Source of the DNA: Bradyrhizobium diazoefficiens
GTDB taxonomy: Bacteria > Pseudomonadota > Alphaproteobacteria > Rhizobiales > Xanthobacteraceae
Assembly: GCF_016616885.1 (NCBI RefSeq)
Contig: NZ_CP067102.1
Span: 5,050,501-5,114,500 of the forward strand
DNA: 64,000 nt
Direction of reading: 5' to 3'
Below are positions 47,536 to 56,020 of this stretch, piece after piece (position 1 is the first letter of the stretch; each line of letters opens with the position of its first letter). The position numbers and the translations under genes were made by a program. The notes below the pieces were generated by a model. It saw nothing but the letters and a program-made list of their open reading frames with translations, was not told the DNA's origin and ran no database searches.

Positions 47536-48771
47536 ATGACCGCCCAGACCGCCTTCGACCTGATCTTCCGCAACGCCCTGTTGCGATCATCCGCCACGCC
47601 TGTCGATATCGGCGTGAAGAGCGGACGTATAGCCGCGATCGAACCCAGGCTGGCCTGCGAGGCCATCGAGGTCGATGTCGGGGGACGGCTGGCCCTGCCC
47701 GGCTTCGTCGACACCCACATCCATCTCGACAAGGCGTGCCTGCTCGAGCGTTGCGGGCACATCCACGGCACGCTGGGCGATGCCATCCGCGCCGTAGCGG
47801 CCATGAAGCGCGAATTCAGCGCTAACGATGTCTATGCGCGCGGCGCAAAAGTGCTCGAGCGCGCCATCGTCCACGGCACGACGCGGATGCGCACCCATGT
47901 CGAGATTGACCCGCGCATCGGCTTGCGCAGCTTCGAGGCGGTCAAGGCGCTCAAGCGCGACTACGCCTGGGCGATAGATCTGTCGCTTTGCGTCTTCCCG
48001 CAGGAGGGACTGACCAACGATGCCGGAGCCGAGGAGCTGCTGGTCCAGGCTTTGCGCGACGGTGCCGAGGCGATCGGCGGCTGTCCCTATACGGATACCG
48101 ACCCAAACACGCATCTCGCGCGCATCTTCGACCTCGCCCAGCAATTCGACCTCGACGTCGATCTCCATCTCGACTTCGATCTCGATCCCTCCTGGTCGCA
48201 TCTCGACGAGGTCTGCCGGCAGACCGAACAGCGCAACTATGGTGGACGCGTCGCGATCGGGCATGCCACAAAACTCTCGGCCTTGCCGCCGGAGCGGCTG
48301 AAGGCGGCCGTCGCGCAATTGGCGAAGGCCGGCGTCGCCGTCACCGTGCTGCCCGCGACCGATCTCTACCTGATGGGACGCGACGCCACCCACAACGCGC
48401 CGCGCGGGCTGACGCTCGCGCACAAGCTTGCCGGCGACGGCATCGTCTGCTCGGTCGCGACCAACAACGTGCTCAATCCCTTCACGCCGTTCGGCGATGC
48501 CTCGCTGCTGCGGATGGCGAACTTTTACGCCAATGTCGCCCACGCCGCCGTCAGCGATTTCGACACTTGCCTCGACCTCGTCACCGAGCTGCCGGCGCGG
48601 CTGATGAACCTCGGGGATTACGGGATCGCGGTCGGCAAGCGCGCCGATCTGGTCGTGCTCGACACGCAGGACAGCCGCTTCGCCATCGCCGAGCTGCCGG
48701 ATGTCTTGATGGGCTTCAAGAACGGACGGCAGACCTTCGAGCGGAAGCGGGCGACGCTGCTCAAGCCGTGA
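47536..48771 (+). CDS. Amidohydrolase, cytosine deaminase-like (copy 1)
   Basis: A 411-residue metal-dependent hydrolase of the cytosine-deaminase/AtzC branch. The first metal pair is His61-x-His63 (DTHIHLD), with further histidines in LHLDFDLD and IGHATKL. Where the tandem paralogue and most of the family have an Asp after strand 8 (GNDNIRD), this one has Asn310 (ATNNVLNPF). That is either a real active-site difference or a known subgroup. It probably deaminates or hydrolyses a nitrogen heterocycle. The second copy starts 46 bp downstream. Confidence 0.82.
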   Translation: MTAQTAFDLIFRNALLRSSATPVDIGVKSGRIAAIEPRLACEAIEVDVGGRLALPGFVDTHIHLDKACLLERCGHIHGTLGDAIRAVAAMKREFSANDVYARGAKVLERAIVHGTTRMRTHVEIDPRIGLRSFEAVKALKRDYAWAIDLSLCVFPQEGLTNDAGAEELLVQALRDGAEAIGGCPYTDTDPNTHLARIFDLAQQFDLDVDLHLDFDLDPSWSHLDEVCRQTEQRNYGGRVAIGHATKLSALPPERLKAAVAQLAKAGVAVTVLPATDLYLMGRDATHNAPRGLTLAHKLAGDGIVCSVATNNVLNPFTPFGDASLLRMANFYANVAHAAVSDFDTCLDLVTELPARLMNLGDYGIAVGKRADLVVLDTQDSRFAIAELPDVLMGFKNGRQTFERKRATLLKP

Positions 48772-48817
48772 AACTGAACCGCTCGCGCAACGACAAATCG
48801 ACCAACGGAGCAACCGG

Positions 48818-50023
48818 ATGGCCTTCGACAAGATATTCCTCAACGCGCGCTTCGACGGCGGGGCGCGACATCACATCGCGGTCAAGAACGGCCGTATCGC
48901 CGCGATCATGCCCGCTGGCGAGCCCGCGAGCTGTGCCGAGACGGTCGACCTCGGCAACGCTCTTGTCGTTCCCGGCTTCGTCGAAGGCCACATCCATCTC
49001 GACACCAGCTTCTATGGCGACGCCTGGCGTCCGCACAAGCCATGCACTGATGGATTCAACGTGCAGGAACGCGTGGCCTTCCAGGCCCAGAACATGGCCG
49101 TGTCAGCGCCGATGGACGTGCGGGCGCGCAACCAGCTCGATCTCTGCATCGCCCACGGCAGCACGCAAATGCGTAGCCACGTCATGGTCGACGACTCGGT
49201 CGGCCTGAAGTCGCTGGAGACGATTTTGCGCGTGCGCGAGGAATATCGCGACCGGATCGACATCCAGCTCGTCGCCTTCCCCCAGAGCGGCATTTTGTCG
49301 AGCCCAGGCACACCGCAACTGCTCGACGAGGCCGTCGGGCTCGGCGCGAACCTCGTCGGCGGCCTCGATCCCGCGAGCTTTGATCGCGATGTCGAGAAGC
49401 ATCTCGATGTGGTGTTCGGCGTCGCCAACAAGCACGGCATCGACGTCGACATTCACCTGCACGACATCGGCACGCTGGGCGCCTTCGAGATCGAGCAGAT
49501 CGCGGCGCGCACGCGTGCACTCGGCATGGAGGGCCATGTCGCCATCAGCCACGCTTACGGGCTTGGCGACATTTCCTCAGATCAGCTCAAGACAGTCGCC
49601 GACATCCTGGCCCGCTCCGGCGTCGCGATCATGACGAATGCACCGGGCGCGCGGCCCTTCCCTCCGATCCTGGCATTGCGCAATGCCGGCGTCACCGTGT
49701 TCAGCGGCAACGACAACATCCGCGATTCTTGGTGGCCCTATGGCGACGGCGACATGCTGCGCCGGGCGACGACGCTCGGCTATCGCTCGGGCTTCAACGT
49801 CGATGAAGAATTGCGCGTCGCATTCGATGTTGTCACCGAGGCCGGCGCCAAGGCACTGCGGCTCGAAGGCTACGGCCTGCGCGTCGGCGCCAAGGCGGAT
49901 TTCGTGACGCTGGACGCAGAGCATGTTCCCGAAGCCGTGGTCGCGGTGCCACAGGGCCGCGCTGTCTACAAGGCAGGTATGCTCGTTGCGCTCAACGGTA
50001 AGATGATCGGGAATGATCGTTGA
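48818..50023 (+). CDS. Amidohydrolase, cytosine deaminase-like (copy 2)
   Basis: A 401-residue paralogue of the preceding gene, also in the cytosine-deaminase/AtzC branch. His58-x-His60 (EGHIHLD), IHLHDIG, ISHAYGLGD and GNDNIRDSWWPYGDGDM (Asp299) complete the usual metal and catalytic set. The tandem arrangement behind an amino-acid-type binding protein suggests that the two act in sequence on a purine- or pyrimidine-like or triazine-like compound. The substrate cannot be named. Confidence 0.85.
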   Translation: MAFDKIFLNARFDGGARHHIAVKNGRIAAIMPAGEPASCAETVDLGNALVVPGFVEGHIHLDTSFYGDAWRPHKPCTDGFNVQERVAFQAQNMAVSAPMDVRARNQLDLCIAHGSTQMRSHVMVDDSVGLKSLETILRVREEYRDRIDIQLVAFPQSGILSSPGTPQLLDEAVGLGANLVGGLDPASFDRDVEKHLDVVFGVANKHGIDVDIHLHDIGTLGAFEIEQIAARTRALGMEGHVAISHAYGLGDISSDQLKTVADILARSGVAIMTNAPGARPFPPILALRNAGVTVFSGNDNIRDSWWPYGDGDMLRRATTLGYRSGFNVDEELRVAFDVVTEAGAKALRLEGYGLRVGAKADFVTLDAEHVPEAVVAVPQGRAVYKAGMLVALNGKMIGNDR

Positions 50024-50175
50024 TCACCGGACTTTTCCGTCCCGATTCACCGCCAATTCGTCCCCAAATCCCATTCCGGTAGAATTCCGGACCGTAGATC
50101 CACGCGTTGCGAGGCCGGCCACGCCGATCATACTAAAAGACGCGCACTGACCGTCTGCGTTCTCTTGGGGAAGTT

Positions 50176-50499
50176 ATGGGTATGTTCAGCGCATTCAGCA
50201 GCATCGATTACCAGTCGATCCGGGCGAAGACCCCCGCCGAAACCGCTGTCAAGCGGCTGAACGGCATCGGTGAAGTTCTCTCAGGCCTCGATATCTCGGC
50301 GATCCACACGCAGGACGACATGACTCGCGCGCTCTGGACACTCGACACCGCGGACAAGTGCGTTCGCATGATCCTGACCGAGTTTCGTACCGAACGCACC
50401 AAGGACGTCGTCCGCGAGGCCAAGGGCCTGATCGATTTGATCGAGGCCGCCCGCGACGAAGTCTCCAGCTATCGCGACAACGGCAGAGTTTTGAGCTGA
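50176..50499 (+). CDS. Hypothetical protein
   Basis: A 107-residue, all-helical soluble protein starting MGMFSAFSSIDYQSIRAKTP. I do not recognise a family. It has its own 152-bp upstream gap and converges on the dehydrogenase gene at 50516. GGGGAA is present about 6 nt before the start. Confidence 0.65.
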   Translation: MGMFSAFSSIDYQSIRAKTPAETAVKRLNGIGEVLSGLDISAIHTQDDMTRALWTLDTADKCVRMILTEFRTERTKDVVREAKGLIDLIEAARDEVSSYRDNGRVLS

Positions 50500-50515
50500 G
50501 CGCGCGCGTTCGGCG

Positions 50516-51430
50516 TCAACGCTTGATCTTCGCCAGGATGCGATCCGCCTCGGTACGCCAATCGGCGCTACGGGCGAACTCTTTCGTTCCCTTGGCGCCG
50601 AACAGGCCTTCATCGGCGAGATCAGCCACCCAGGCCTGACGCTCGGCCGTCCCCTGCGCCGACCACGGCGTCAGCCCCGCCTCGCGCACGGTTTCGGCGA
50701 CCTCGCGCACCTCCTCGGCACGGCGGCGGCCGTGCTCGATCACGCGCTGGAAGAAATAGGCGCCCTGCTTCTCCCAATTGATCGCGGGAAAGGTTTCCGT
50801 GAGCGATGCCAACACGGCATCCTCGACACCATAGGCTCGCGCAGTGGTGAAGCTTTCGATCACCATGGCCTCGAGGCCCTTGATCATAATGCTACGGCAC
50901 ATCTTCACGGCCGAGGACACACCGAGCTTGTCGCTCGCGACCTTCGCAGCGAAGCCGATCGCATTCAAAAGCGGCTCGAGCTCCTTCGCGCCGGGACCGC
51001 CGAGCAGCAACGGAACCTTGATGCGATAAGGCGGCACCGAGGTCATCACGGCGCCCTCGACATAGCGTCCCGCGGCCGCGTCGATCAACGCCGCCGCGCG
51101 CTGCTTGGCGCCCGGCGAAGCCGAATTGAAGTCGAGAAACCAGGTGCCCTGGTTGATCGCCGGCGCGCAGGCCTTTGCGACCGGGACGGCCTGGCTCGCG
51201 GTGACGGCTGAGATGATGAAATCGGATTTCGCGGCCAGCTCAGCGTGAGACACCGCGAGCGTCACGCCGAACTTCGCCGCATGTTCCGTCAGCGGCGCGC
51301 CCTGCTCGCTGCCGAGCTTGATGTCATAGGCGGCAACCTTGATGTCCTGCTGGCGCAAATCCTCAGCAAGAATCCTGCCGACCTCGCCGTAGCCAACCAG
51401 CCCGATCTGCCACCGCTTCGGATCAGCCAT
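50516..51430 (-). CDS. NAD(P)-dependent dehydrogenase, DUF1932 type
   Basis: A 304-residue beta-hydroxyacid-dehydrogenase-like protein. It has an N-terminal Rossmann motif (GLVGYGEVGRILAEDL), the middle region AVKMCRSIMIKGLEAMVIES and a DUF1932 C-terminal domain. Related proteins are annotated as 6-phosphogluconate or 3-hydroxyisobutyrate dehydrogenase-like, but this subgroup is uncharacterised. The ATG overlaps the preceding gene's stop by 1 bp. As the last gene of the aromatic operon it may oxidise or reduce a hydroxy-keto acid of that pathway. Confidence 0.8.
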   Translation of the reverse strand: MADPKRWQIGLVGYGEVGRILAEDLRQQDIKVAAYDIKLGSEQGAPLTEHAAKFGVTLAVSHAELAAKSDFIISAVTASQAVPVAKACAPAINQGTWFLDFNSASPGAKQRAAALIDAAAGRYVEGAVMTSVPPYRIKVPLLLGGPGAKELEPLLNAIGFAAKVASDKLGVSSAVKMCRSIMIKGLEAMVIESFTTARAYGVEDAVLASLTETFPAINWEKQGAYFFQRVIEHGRRRAEEVREVAETVREAGLTPWSAQGTAERQAWVADLADEGLFGAKGTKEFARSADWRTEADRILAKIKR

Positions 51431-52299
51431 CAGTTCAACCCTCGTGTCGTCGCGTCGAAGAGATCCTCGACCGCATAGCGGCGCGGGACCAGCCCCTGCT
51501 GGAATGCGTAGTCGACGATCAGCTCCAACGGCCTTCTATTCGCCTCGATCCCGAACGGGACGAAATCGGGTGTCGCCGCAGGTCCGACCTGCTCCTTGTT
51601 CCGCTTGAGCAGATCATAGATGCCGACGACCACATCGGGGCGCGATTTTGCGAGGCTCTCGGTCACGACCACGAGATGATTGACCGGCACGATGCCGCGG
51701 CGGGCATACCATTTCGCGGCCTCCGCAGCCGGATCGGGGAAGAGTGGCTTCAGCTTGGGATCGTTCGAAGTCTCGCCGAGAACGACGTCGAGGTCGCCGT
51801 CGAGCAGCATCTGCAAGACCTTCTTGTCCTTTGGCGCGCGCTCGGTGGTGTCGACATATTCGGCCACATGCGGATCCTCGAACGTCACCCAACGGATCTT
51901 GTCGAGATTGACGCCATAGTCGTTGGCGAGAATGCCCCTGATCCAGGCGCCGGTCGTCGTCGTGAACGAGCGGATGCCGACACGCTTGCCTTCGAGATCG
52001 GACGGCCCGAGCGTCCCGTGCGCCGGATTGTACAGTGCATAAGAATGCTGGAAGCGGCCCATCATGGTCGCCGGCAGCAGCACCAGCGGCTTGCCGTGCG
52101 CCTTCGCCATCAGATAGGTGACGATCGCCATCTCGCAGACGTCAAAGGCCTGCTCGCGCACCATCGGCTTGAACGCCGCGTTGGTCGGCGTGTACTCGAT
52201 GAAGTCGAGTTCGAACAGGTCGAAGCGGAGTTCGCCGCTCTTGACCGCCTGGACATGGGGATGACTGCCGAGCACGGCCTTCAGCTTGAGTCGATCCAT
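51430..52299 (-). CDS. Pht5-like (4,5-dihydroxyphthalate decarboxylase family) protein
   Basis: A 289-residue protein with a periplasmic-binding-protein fold but no signal peptide, starting MDRLKLKAVLGSHPHVQAVKSG. This layout matches the 4,5-dihydroxyphthalate decarboxylase (Pht5) family, which makes protocatechuate; the same fold is also annotated as ABC-type binding protein. The lack of a signal peptide and the operon of PDC/oxalomesaconate enzymes favour the enzyme reading. It follows galC after an 80-bp gap that contains a palindromic repeat. Confidence 0.75.
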   Translation of the reverse strand: MDRLKLKAVLGSHPHVQAVKSGELRFDLFELDFIEYTPTNAAFKPMVREQAFDVCEMAIVTYLMAKAHGKPLVLLPATMMGRFQHSYALYNPAHGTLGPSDLEGKRVGIRSFTTTTGAWIRGILANDYGVNLDKIRWVTFEDPHVAEYVDTTERAPKDKKVLQMLLDGDLDVVLGETSNDPKLKPLFPDPAAEAAKWYARRGIVPVNHLVVVTESLAKSRPDVVVGIYDLLKRNKEQVGPAATPDFVPFGIEANRRPLELIVDYAFQQGLVPRRYAVEDLFDATTRGLN

Positions 52300-52319
52300 C
52301 GCTGCGCTCCGCTTCCCAA

Positions 52320-52369
52320 GAGCATGATCCGGAAAAGTGTGCAGCGGTTTTCCGAAAGAGATCATGCTC
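52320..52369. repeat. 50-bp palindromic intergenic repeat
   Basis: GAGCATGATC (52320-52329) pairs with GATCATGCTC (52360-52369), and an inner GGAAAA/TTTTCC pair surrounds the loop. GAGCATGATCCGGAAAA-type palindromes are dispersed in many Bradyrhizobium and Rhodopseudomonas genomes. Here it lies within an operon, between galC and the Pht5-like gene, where it may alter mRNA stability. Confidence 0.7.
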
Positions 52370-52378
52370 AAAACAATA

Positions 52379-53062
52379 TTAGACGTCATCGGGATTGTCG
52401 ACGTACACAAGCCCAGCCTTCGCCAGCGCCTCGCGCATGCTGTACATGTCGAGACCCAATTCGCCCGAAGCAAGGCGCTTGCGCTTGCCACCCTCGTCGG
52501 CGTTGCGCTTCTTCGCCTTTTCGGCAACCTCGGCGGCATAGCGCTTCGGCACCACGACGACACCGTCGTCATCGGCGACGATGATGTCGCCTGGATCGAC
52601 ATTGACGCCGGCGCAGACCACGGGAACATTGACCGAGCCGAGCGTGGCTTTGACCGTGCCCTTGGCCGAGACCGCGCGCGACCACACCGGAAAATTCATC
52701 TCGTGCAGCGCTTTGACGTCGCGACAGCCGGCATCGATGATCAGCCCCTGCACGCCACGCGCCTGCAGCGAGGTCGCGAGCAGCTCCCCGAACATGCCGT
52801 CGGTGTTGTCGGTGGTGCAGCCCACGACGAGGATATCGCCCTTCTTGCACTGTTCGACCGCGACATGGATCATCCAGTTGTCGCCAGGTTGCGCCAGCAC
52901 AGTGACGGCGGGACCGGCGATCGACGCGCCCGCCCAGACCGGCCGCAAGTAAGGTTTCATCAGGCCGAGGCGACCATAAGCCTCGTGCACGGTCGAGACG
53001 CCGCATTCCGCCATGCCAGTCGGATCGGCTCGCTTGATGTTGCGAACGACGATCGGTTTCAT
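52379..53062 (-). CDS. galC: 4-carboxy-4-hydroxy-2-oxoadipate aldolase-like (RraA family)
   Basis: A 227-residue RraA/ProA-type aldolase that would split 4-carboxy-4-hydroxy-2-oxoadipate into pyruvate and oxaloacetate. The metal-binding IIDAGCRD and the [15 protein letters not shown] segments are diagnostic. Its ATG (53062) overlaps the galB-like stop by 4 bp. The adjacent hydratase and lactonase genes support this role over the RNase E inhibitor function of RraA. Confidence 0.85.
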   Translation of the reverse strand: MKPIVVRNIKRADPTGMAECGVSTVHEAYGRLGLMKPYLRPVWAGASIAGPAVTVLAQPGDNWMIHVAVEQCKKGDILVVGCTTDNTDGMFGELLATSLQARGVQGLIIDAGCRDVKALHEMNFPVWSRAVSAKGTVKATLGSVNVPVVCAGVNVDPGDIIVADDDGVVVVPKRYAAEVAEKAKKRNADEGGKRKRLASGELGLDMYSMREALAKAGLVYVDNPDDV

Positions 53063-53772
53063 GCCAGCACCTCCGCAACGGTCGGGAACAGGCGCTGATA
53101 GGCCTCGCCATAGGTCATGGGAACGCCGGTGTTGCGGCTGCCCTGGATGCCGCGGTTGAGCGCCACGCGCTCGTAGTAGCCCCAGAGATGCTTTTGCGCG
53201 GCCAGGATCTGGAACGCTTCGTACTTCTCCTTCCAGACCTCGTCGATCTTGAGAATCACGTCCGGCTTGTAGTTGCACTGCTCGGGCTGGTGCGGTTCGA
53301 ACAGGAACACCGGCGGCGCCGAATATTGGTATTGTGCGCCGGGCTTGTGACCCATGGCCTGCGCGACCACGCGGGTCTCCTGCGCGAAATGCGCCGCGTA
53401 CGGGTGGTCGAAATTATAGGGGTCTTCCAGCGCGTGCGTCAGCACGAAGCTCGGATTGAGCTCGCGATAGATGTCGACCATGCGGTCGAAATGCGCTTCC
53501 GTCAGCTTGAGCGGATAGTCGCCGCAATCGAAGAACTCGATCTCGGCGCCGAGCAGCTTTGCTGCCCGCTCCGCCTCATCCTTGCGGCCGGCCTTGACCG
53601 ATTCCAGCGTCGCGCCCTTTTCCTTCCAGGCGAACTGGCTCTCGCCGCGCTCGCCAAAGGACATGCAGACGATCTTCATGCGATAGCCCTTCCTCGCATG
53701 CAGTGCGATGGCGCCGCCGGCGCGCCAGACGAAATCGCCGGGATGGGCGGTGATCACGAGACCTGTTTTCAT
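53059..53772 (-). CDS. galB: 4-oxalomesaconate hydratase, GalB-type (PIG-L/LmbE fold)
   Basis: A 237-residue zinc-dependent PIG-L-fold protein. In place of the deacetylase motif AHPDDE it has [20 protein letters not shown], closely resembling GalB of the gallate pathway. [26 protein letters not shown] and [15 protein letters not shown] also fit that family. GalB hydrates 4-oxalomesaconate, the product of PDC hydrolysis, to the substrate of the next enzyme. It is coupled to galC by an ATGA overlap. Confidence 0.87.
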   Translation of the reverse strand: MKTGLVITAHPGDFVWRAGGAIALHARKGYRMKIVCMSFGERGESQFAWKEKGATLESVKAGRKDEAERAAKLLGAEIEFFDCGDYPLKLTEAHFDRMVDIYRELNPSFVLTHALEDPYNFDHPYAAHFAQETRVVAQAMGHKPGAQYQYSAPPVFLFEPHQPEQCNYKPDVILKIDEVWKEKYEAFQILAAQKHLWGYYERVALNRGIQGSRNTGVPMTYGEAYQRLFPTVAEVLA

Positions 53773-53838
53773 GAGAGAACTCCCCTCTTTCGTTCGTCAA
53801 CATCATAGGCCGCCTGCGTCATTCCGGCAGCAATCTCA

Positions 53839-55140
53839 TCAGGCAGCGACAGCCACCGGTTCCTCGCCATCGAGCACGCGCTTCAAGCGCTCGTCATCGA
53901 GCGCGCCTTCCCATTTGGCAATCGCGATGGTCGCGACCGCGTTCCCGATCAGATTGGTCGGCGTCAGTCCCTGCGACATCAGGCGATGGATGCCGAGCAC
54001 CAGCGCGACGCTCGTCACCGGAATCGTGCCAGTGGCCGACAGCGTCGCCGCCAGAACGACAAAGGCGGCGCCCGCGATTCCCGCAGCGCCCTTCGAGGTC
54101 ACGAGCAGGATCAGCAGCAGCTCGATCTGCTCGGCGAGCCCGAGCGGCGTATTGGTCGCCTGCGCCAGGAATACCGAGGCGGCGGCGAGATACAGGCAGG
54201 TGCCGTCAAGATTGAAGGAATAGCCGGTCGGGATCACGAGCCCGACCACGCTCTTCTCGCAGCCGGCTTTCTCCAGCTTGGTCAGCATCCGCGGCAGCAC
54301 CGTCTCGGACGATGTGGTGGCGATGCAGATCAGCAGCTCTTCCCAGATGTAGCGGATCAGCTTGAGCAGCGAGAAGCCGCAGAGACGCGCGACGGGGCCG
54401 AACGCCACGATGATGAAGATGACGCAGGTCAGATAAAACCCGCCCAGCAGCTTGCCGAGCGAGGCCAGCGATCCCACACCGAACTTTCCGACCGTGAATG
54501 CAATGGCGCCGAATGCACCGATCGGCGCGGCCCACATCACAAAGCCAACGACGGCGAACACCATCTTGGCGGCGATGTCGATCAAATTGACCAACGGCGC
54601 GGCGCGCTCACCGAGCTGCACCAGCGCGAAGCCGCACAGCACCGAAATGAACAGGACTTGGAGAATATTGCCCTCGGCAAAGGCGCCGATGAACGTCGCG
54701 GGCACGATGTTCATCAGGAACGGCACGAAGCCGATCACGGCGGTCTGCTTCACATAAGGCTCGACCGCGCTGGCATTGATGGTGGCGGGATCGATGTTCA
54801 TGCCGGCGCCGGGCTTGAGCACGTTCACCGCGACCAGACCGATGATCAGCGCGACCGTGGTCATGACCTCGAAATAGATGATGGCCTTGACCGCGACGCG
54901 CCCGACGCGCGCCATGTCGGCCATGTGGGCGATGCCATGGACGACGGTGCAGAAGATGATCGGCGCAATCAGCATCCGGATCGCCTTGATGAAGGCGTCG
55001 CCGAGGGGCTGCATCTTCACGCCCGCCTCGGGATTGACGATCCCAAGCGCAATGCCGGCCGCCATCGCGATGAGCACCTGGATCCAGAGCTCCTTCCACC
55101 AGGCGCGCCCGCGCGGCTTGTCGATCGTCATCGCGGTCAT
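53839..55140 (-). CDS. Dicarboxylate/cation symporter (DctA-like)
   Basis: A 433-residue DAACS-family (glutamate/C4-dicarboxylate) carrier. The hallmark motifs are ATTSSETVLPRMLTKLE, VIPTGYSFNLDGTCLYLAAASVFLAQA and the GTIPVTSVALVLGIHRLMS region near the C-terminus. Six to eight transmembrane segments and two re-entrant loops are expected. Inside this operon it probably imports an aromatic-derived polycarboxylate such as PDC rather than succinate. Its ATG overlaps the upstream ligI stop by 4 bp. Confidence 0.88.
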   Translation of the reverse strand: MTAMTIDKPRGRAWWKELWIQVLIAMAAGIALGIVNPEAGVKMQPLGDAFIKAIRMLIAPIIFCTVVHGIAHMADMARVGRVAVKAIIYFEVMTTVALIIGLVAVNVLKPGAGMNIDPATINASAVEPYVKQTAVIGFVPFLMNIVPATFIGAFAEGNILQVLFISVLCGFALVQLGERAAPLVNLIDIAAKMVFAVVGFVMWAAPIGAFGAIAFTVGKFGVGSLASLGKLLGGFYLTCVIFIIVAFGPVARLCGFSLLKLIRYIWEELLICIATTSSETVLPRMLTKLEKAGCEKSVVGLVIPTGYSFNLDGTCLYLAAASVFLAQATNTPLGLAEQIELLLILLVTSKGAAGIAGAAFVVLAATLSATGTIPVTSVALVLGIHRLMSQGLTPTNLIGNAVATIAIAKWEGALDDERLKRVLDGEEPVAVAA

Positions 55141-56012
55141 TCGTCGAATCCAAACAGGCGCGCGGGATTGTCGACCAGGAGTTTTTGCTGAAACTCCGGC
55201 TCCGGAGCGAATAGCGGGATCAAATCGACGAGGTCGCCGTCATTCGGCATCGCCTTGACGTTGGGATGCGGCCAGTCTGTGCCCCAGATGACGCGATCGG
55301 GCGCCGTCTCGACGATTTTTCGCGCGAACGGCACGGCGTCGGTAAAGGGCGGACCGGCCGAGGACACCCGCTCCGAGCCGCAGATCTTGACCCAGCATTT
55401 TTCGTCACGCTGCATCAGCTCGATCAAAATCTTGAATGGAAGCTGGTCGAGGCCCTCGGACGCCTTGACCCGGCCCATGTGGTCGATCGTGTAGCTCAGC
55501 GGCAGCCGCGCCAGCATGTCGGCATATTCAGGCAAATCGATCGCGTCGAAATGCAAATCGATATGCCAGCCGAGCGGCGCGACCATGGCGATGACACGGT
55601 TGAACACGCTCTTGTCGGGAACACCGCCGAGATGGCGGACGAAATTGAAGCGGCAGCCGCGGAAGCCGCCCTCGTGCAGCGCGCGAAGCCCGCGCTCGGT
55701 GGTGGTGTCGTCGATATTGGCGACCGCGCGATAGGCACCCTTGCTCTGCGCGATCGCGTCGAGCGCCACCGTGTTGTCGATGCCGTGTACGCTGGCATTG
55801 ACGATGACCGCGCGCGCCACGCCGAGCTTGGCGTGCAATGCCTTGAAATCCTCAAGCGGGGCATCCGGCGGCGTGTAGGATCGGTCAGCCGAGTAAGGGT
55901 ATTTCGCGCCGGGGCCGAAGATGTGGCAATGCGCGTCGCAGGACAGCTTTGGCAGCTCGAACTTTGGCGTGCGTGTATTTGGGTCGGGCGGCGGGATGGT
56001 CGGCGTGTACAT
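55137..56012 (-). CDS. ligI: 2-pyrone-4,6-dicarboxylate hydrolase-like amidohydrolase (LigI), cytoplasmic copy
   Basis: A 291-residue Amidohydrolase_2 protein. CDAHCHIFGPGAKYPYSADRSYTPPDAP, RFNFVRHLGG, YTIDHMGR and VIWGTDWPHPN are the metal-site and substrate-site motifs of LigI, which hydrolyses 2-pyrone-4,6-dicarboxylate to 4-oxalomesaconate. No signal peptide is present. It is 8 bp downstream of its exported paralogue and overlaps the carrier gene by 4 bp. Confidence 0.85.
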   Translation of the reverse strand: MYTPTIPPPDPNTRTPKFELPKLSCDAHCHIFGPGAKYPYSADRSYTPPDAPLEDFKALHAKLGVARAVIVNASVHGIDNTVALDAIAQSKGAYRAVANIDDTTTERGLRALHEGGFRGCRFNFVRHLGGVPDKSVFNRVIAMVAPLGWHIDLHFDAIDLPEYADMLARLPLSYTIDHMGRVKASEGLDQLPFKILIELMQRDEKCWVKICGSERVSSAGPPFTDAVPFARKIVETAPDRVIWGTDWPHPNVKAMPNDGDLVDLIPLFAPEPEFQQKLLVDNPARLFGFDE

Positions 56013-56020
56013 AATATTCT

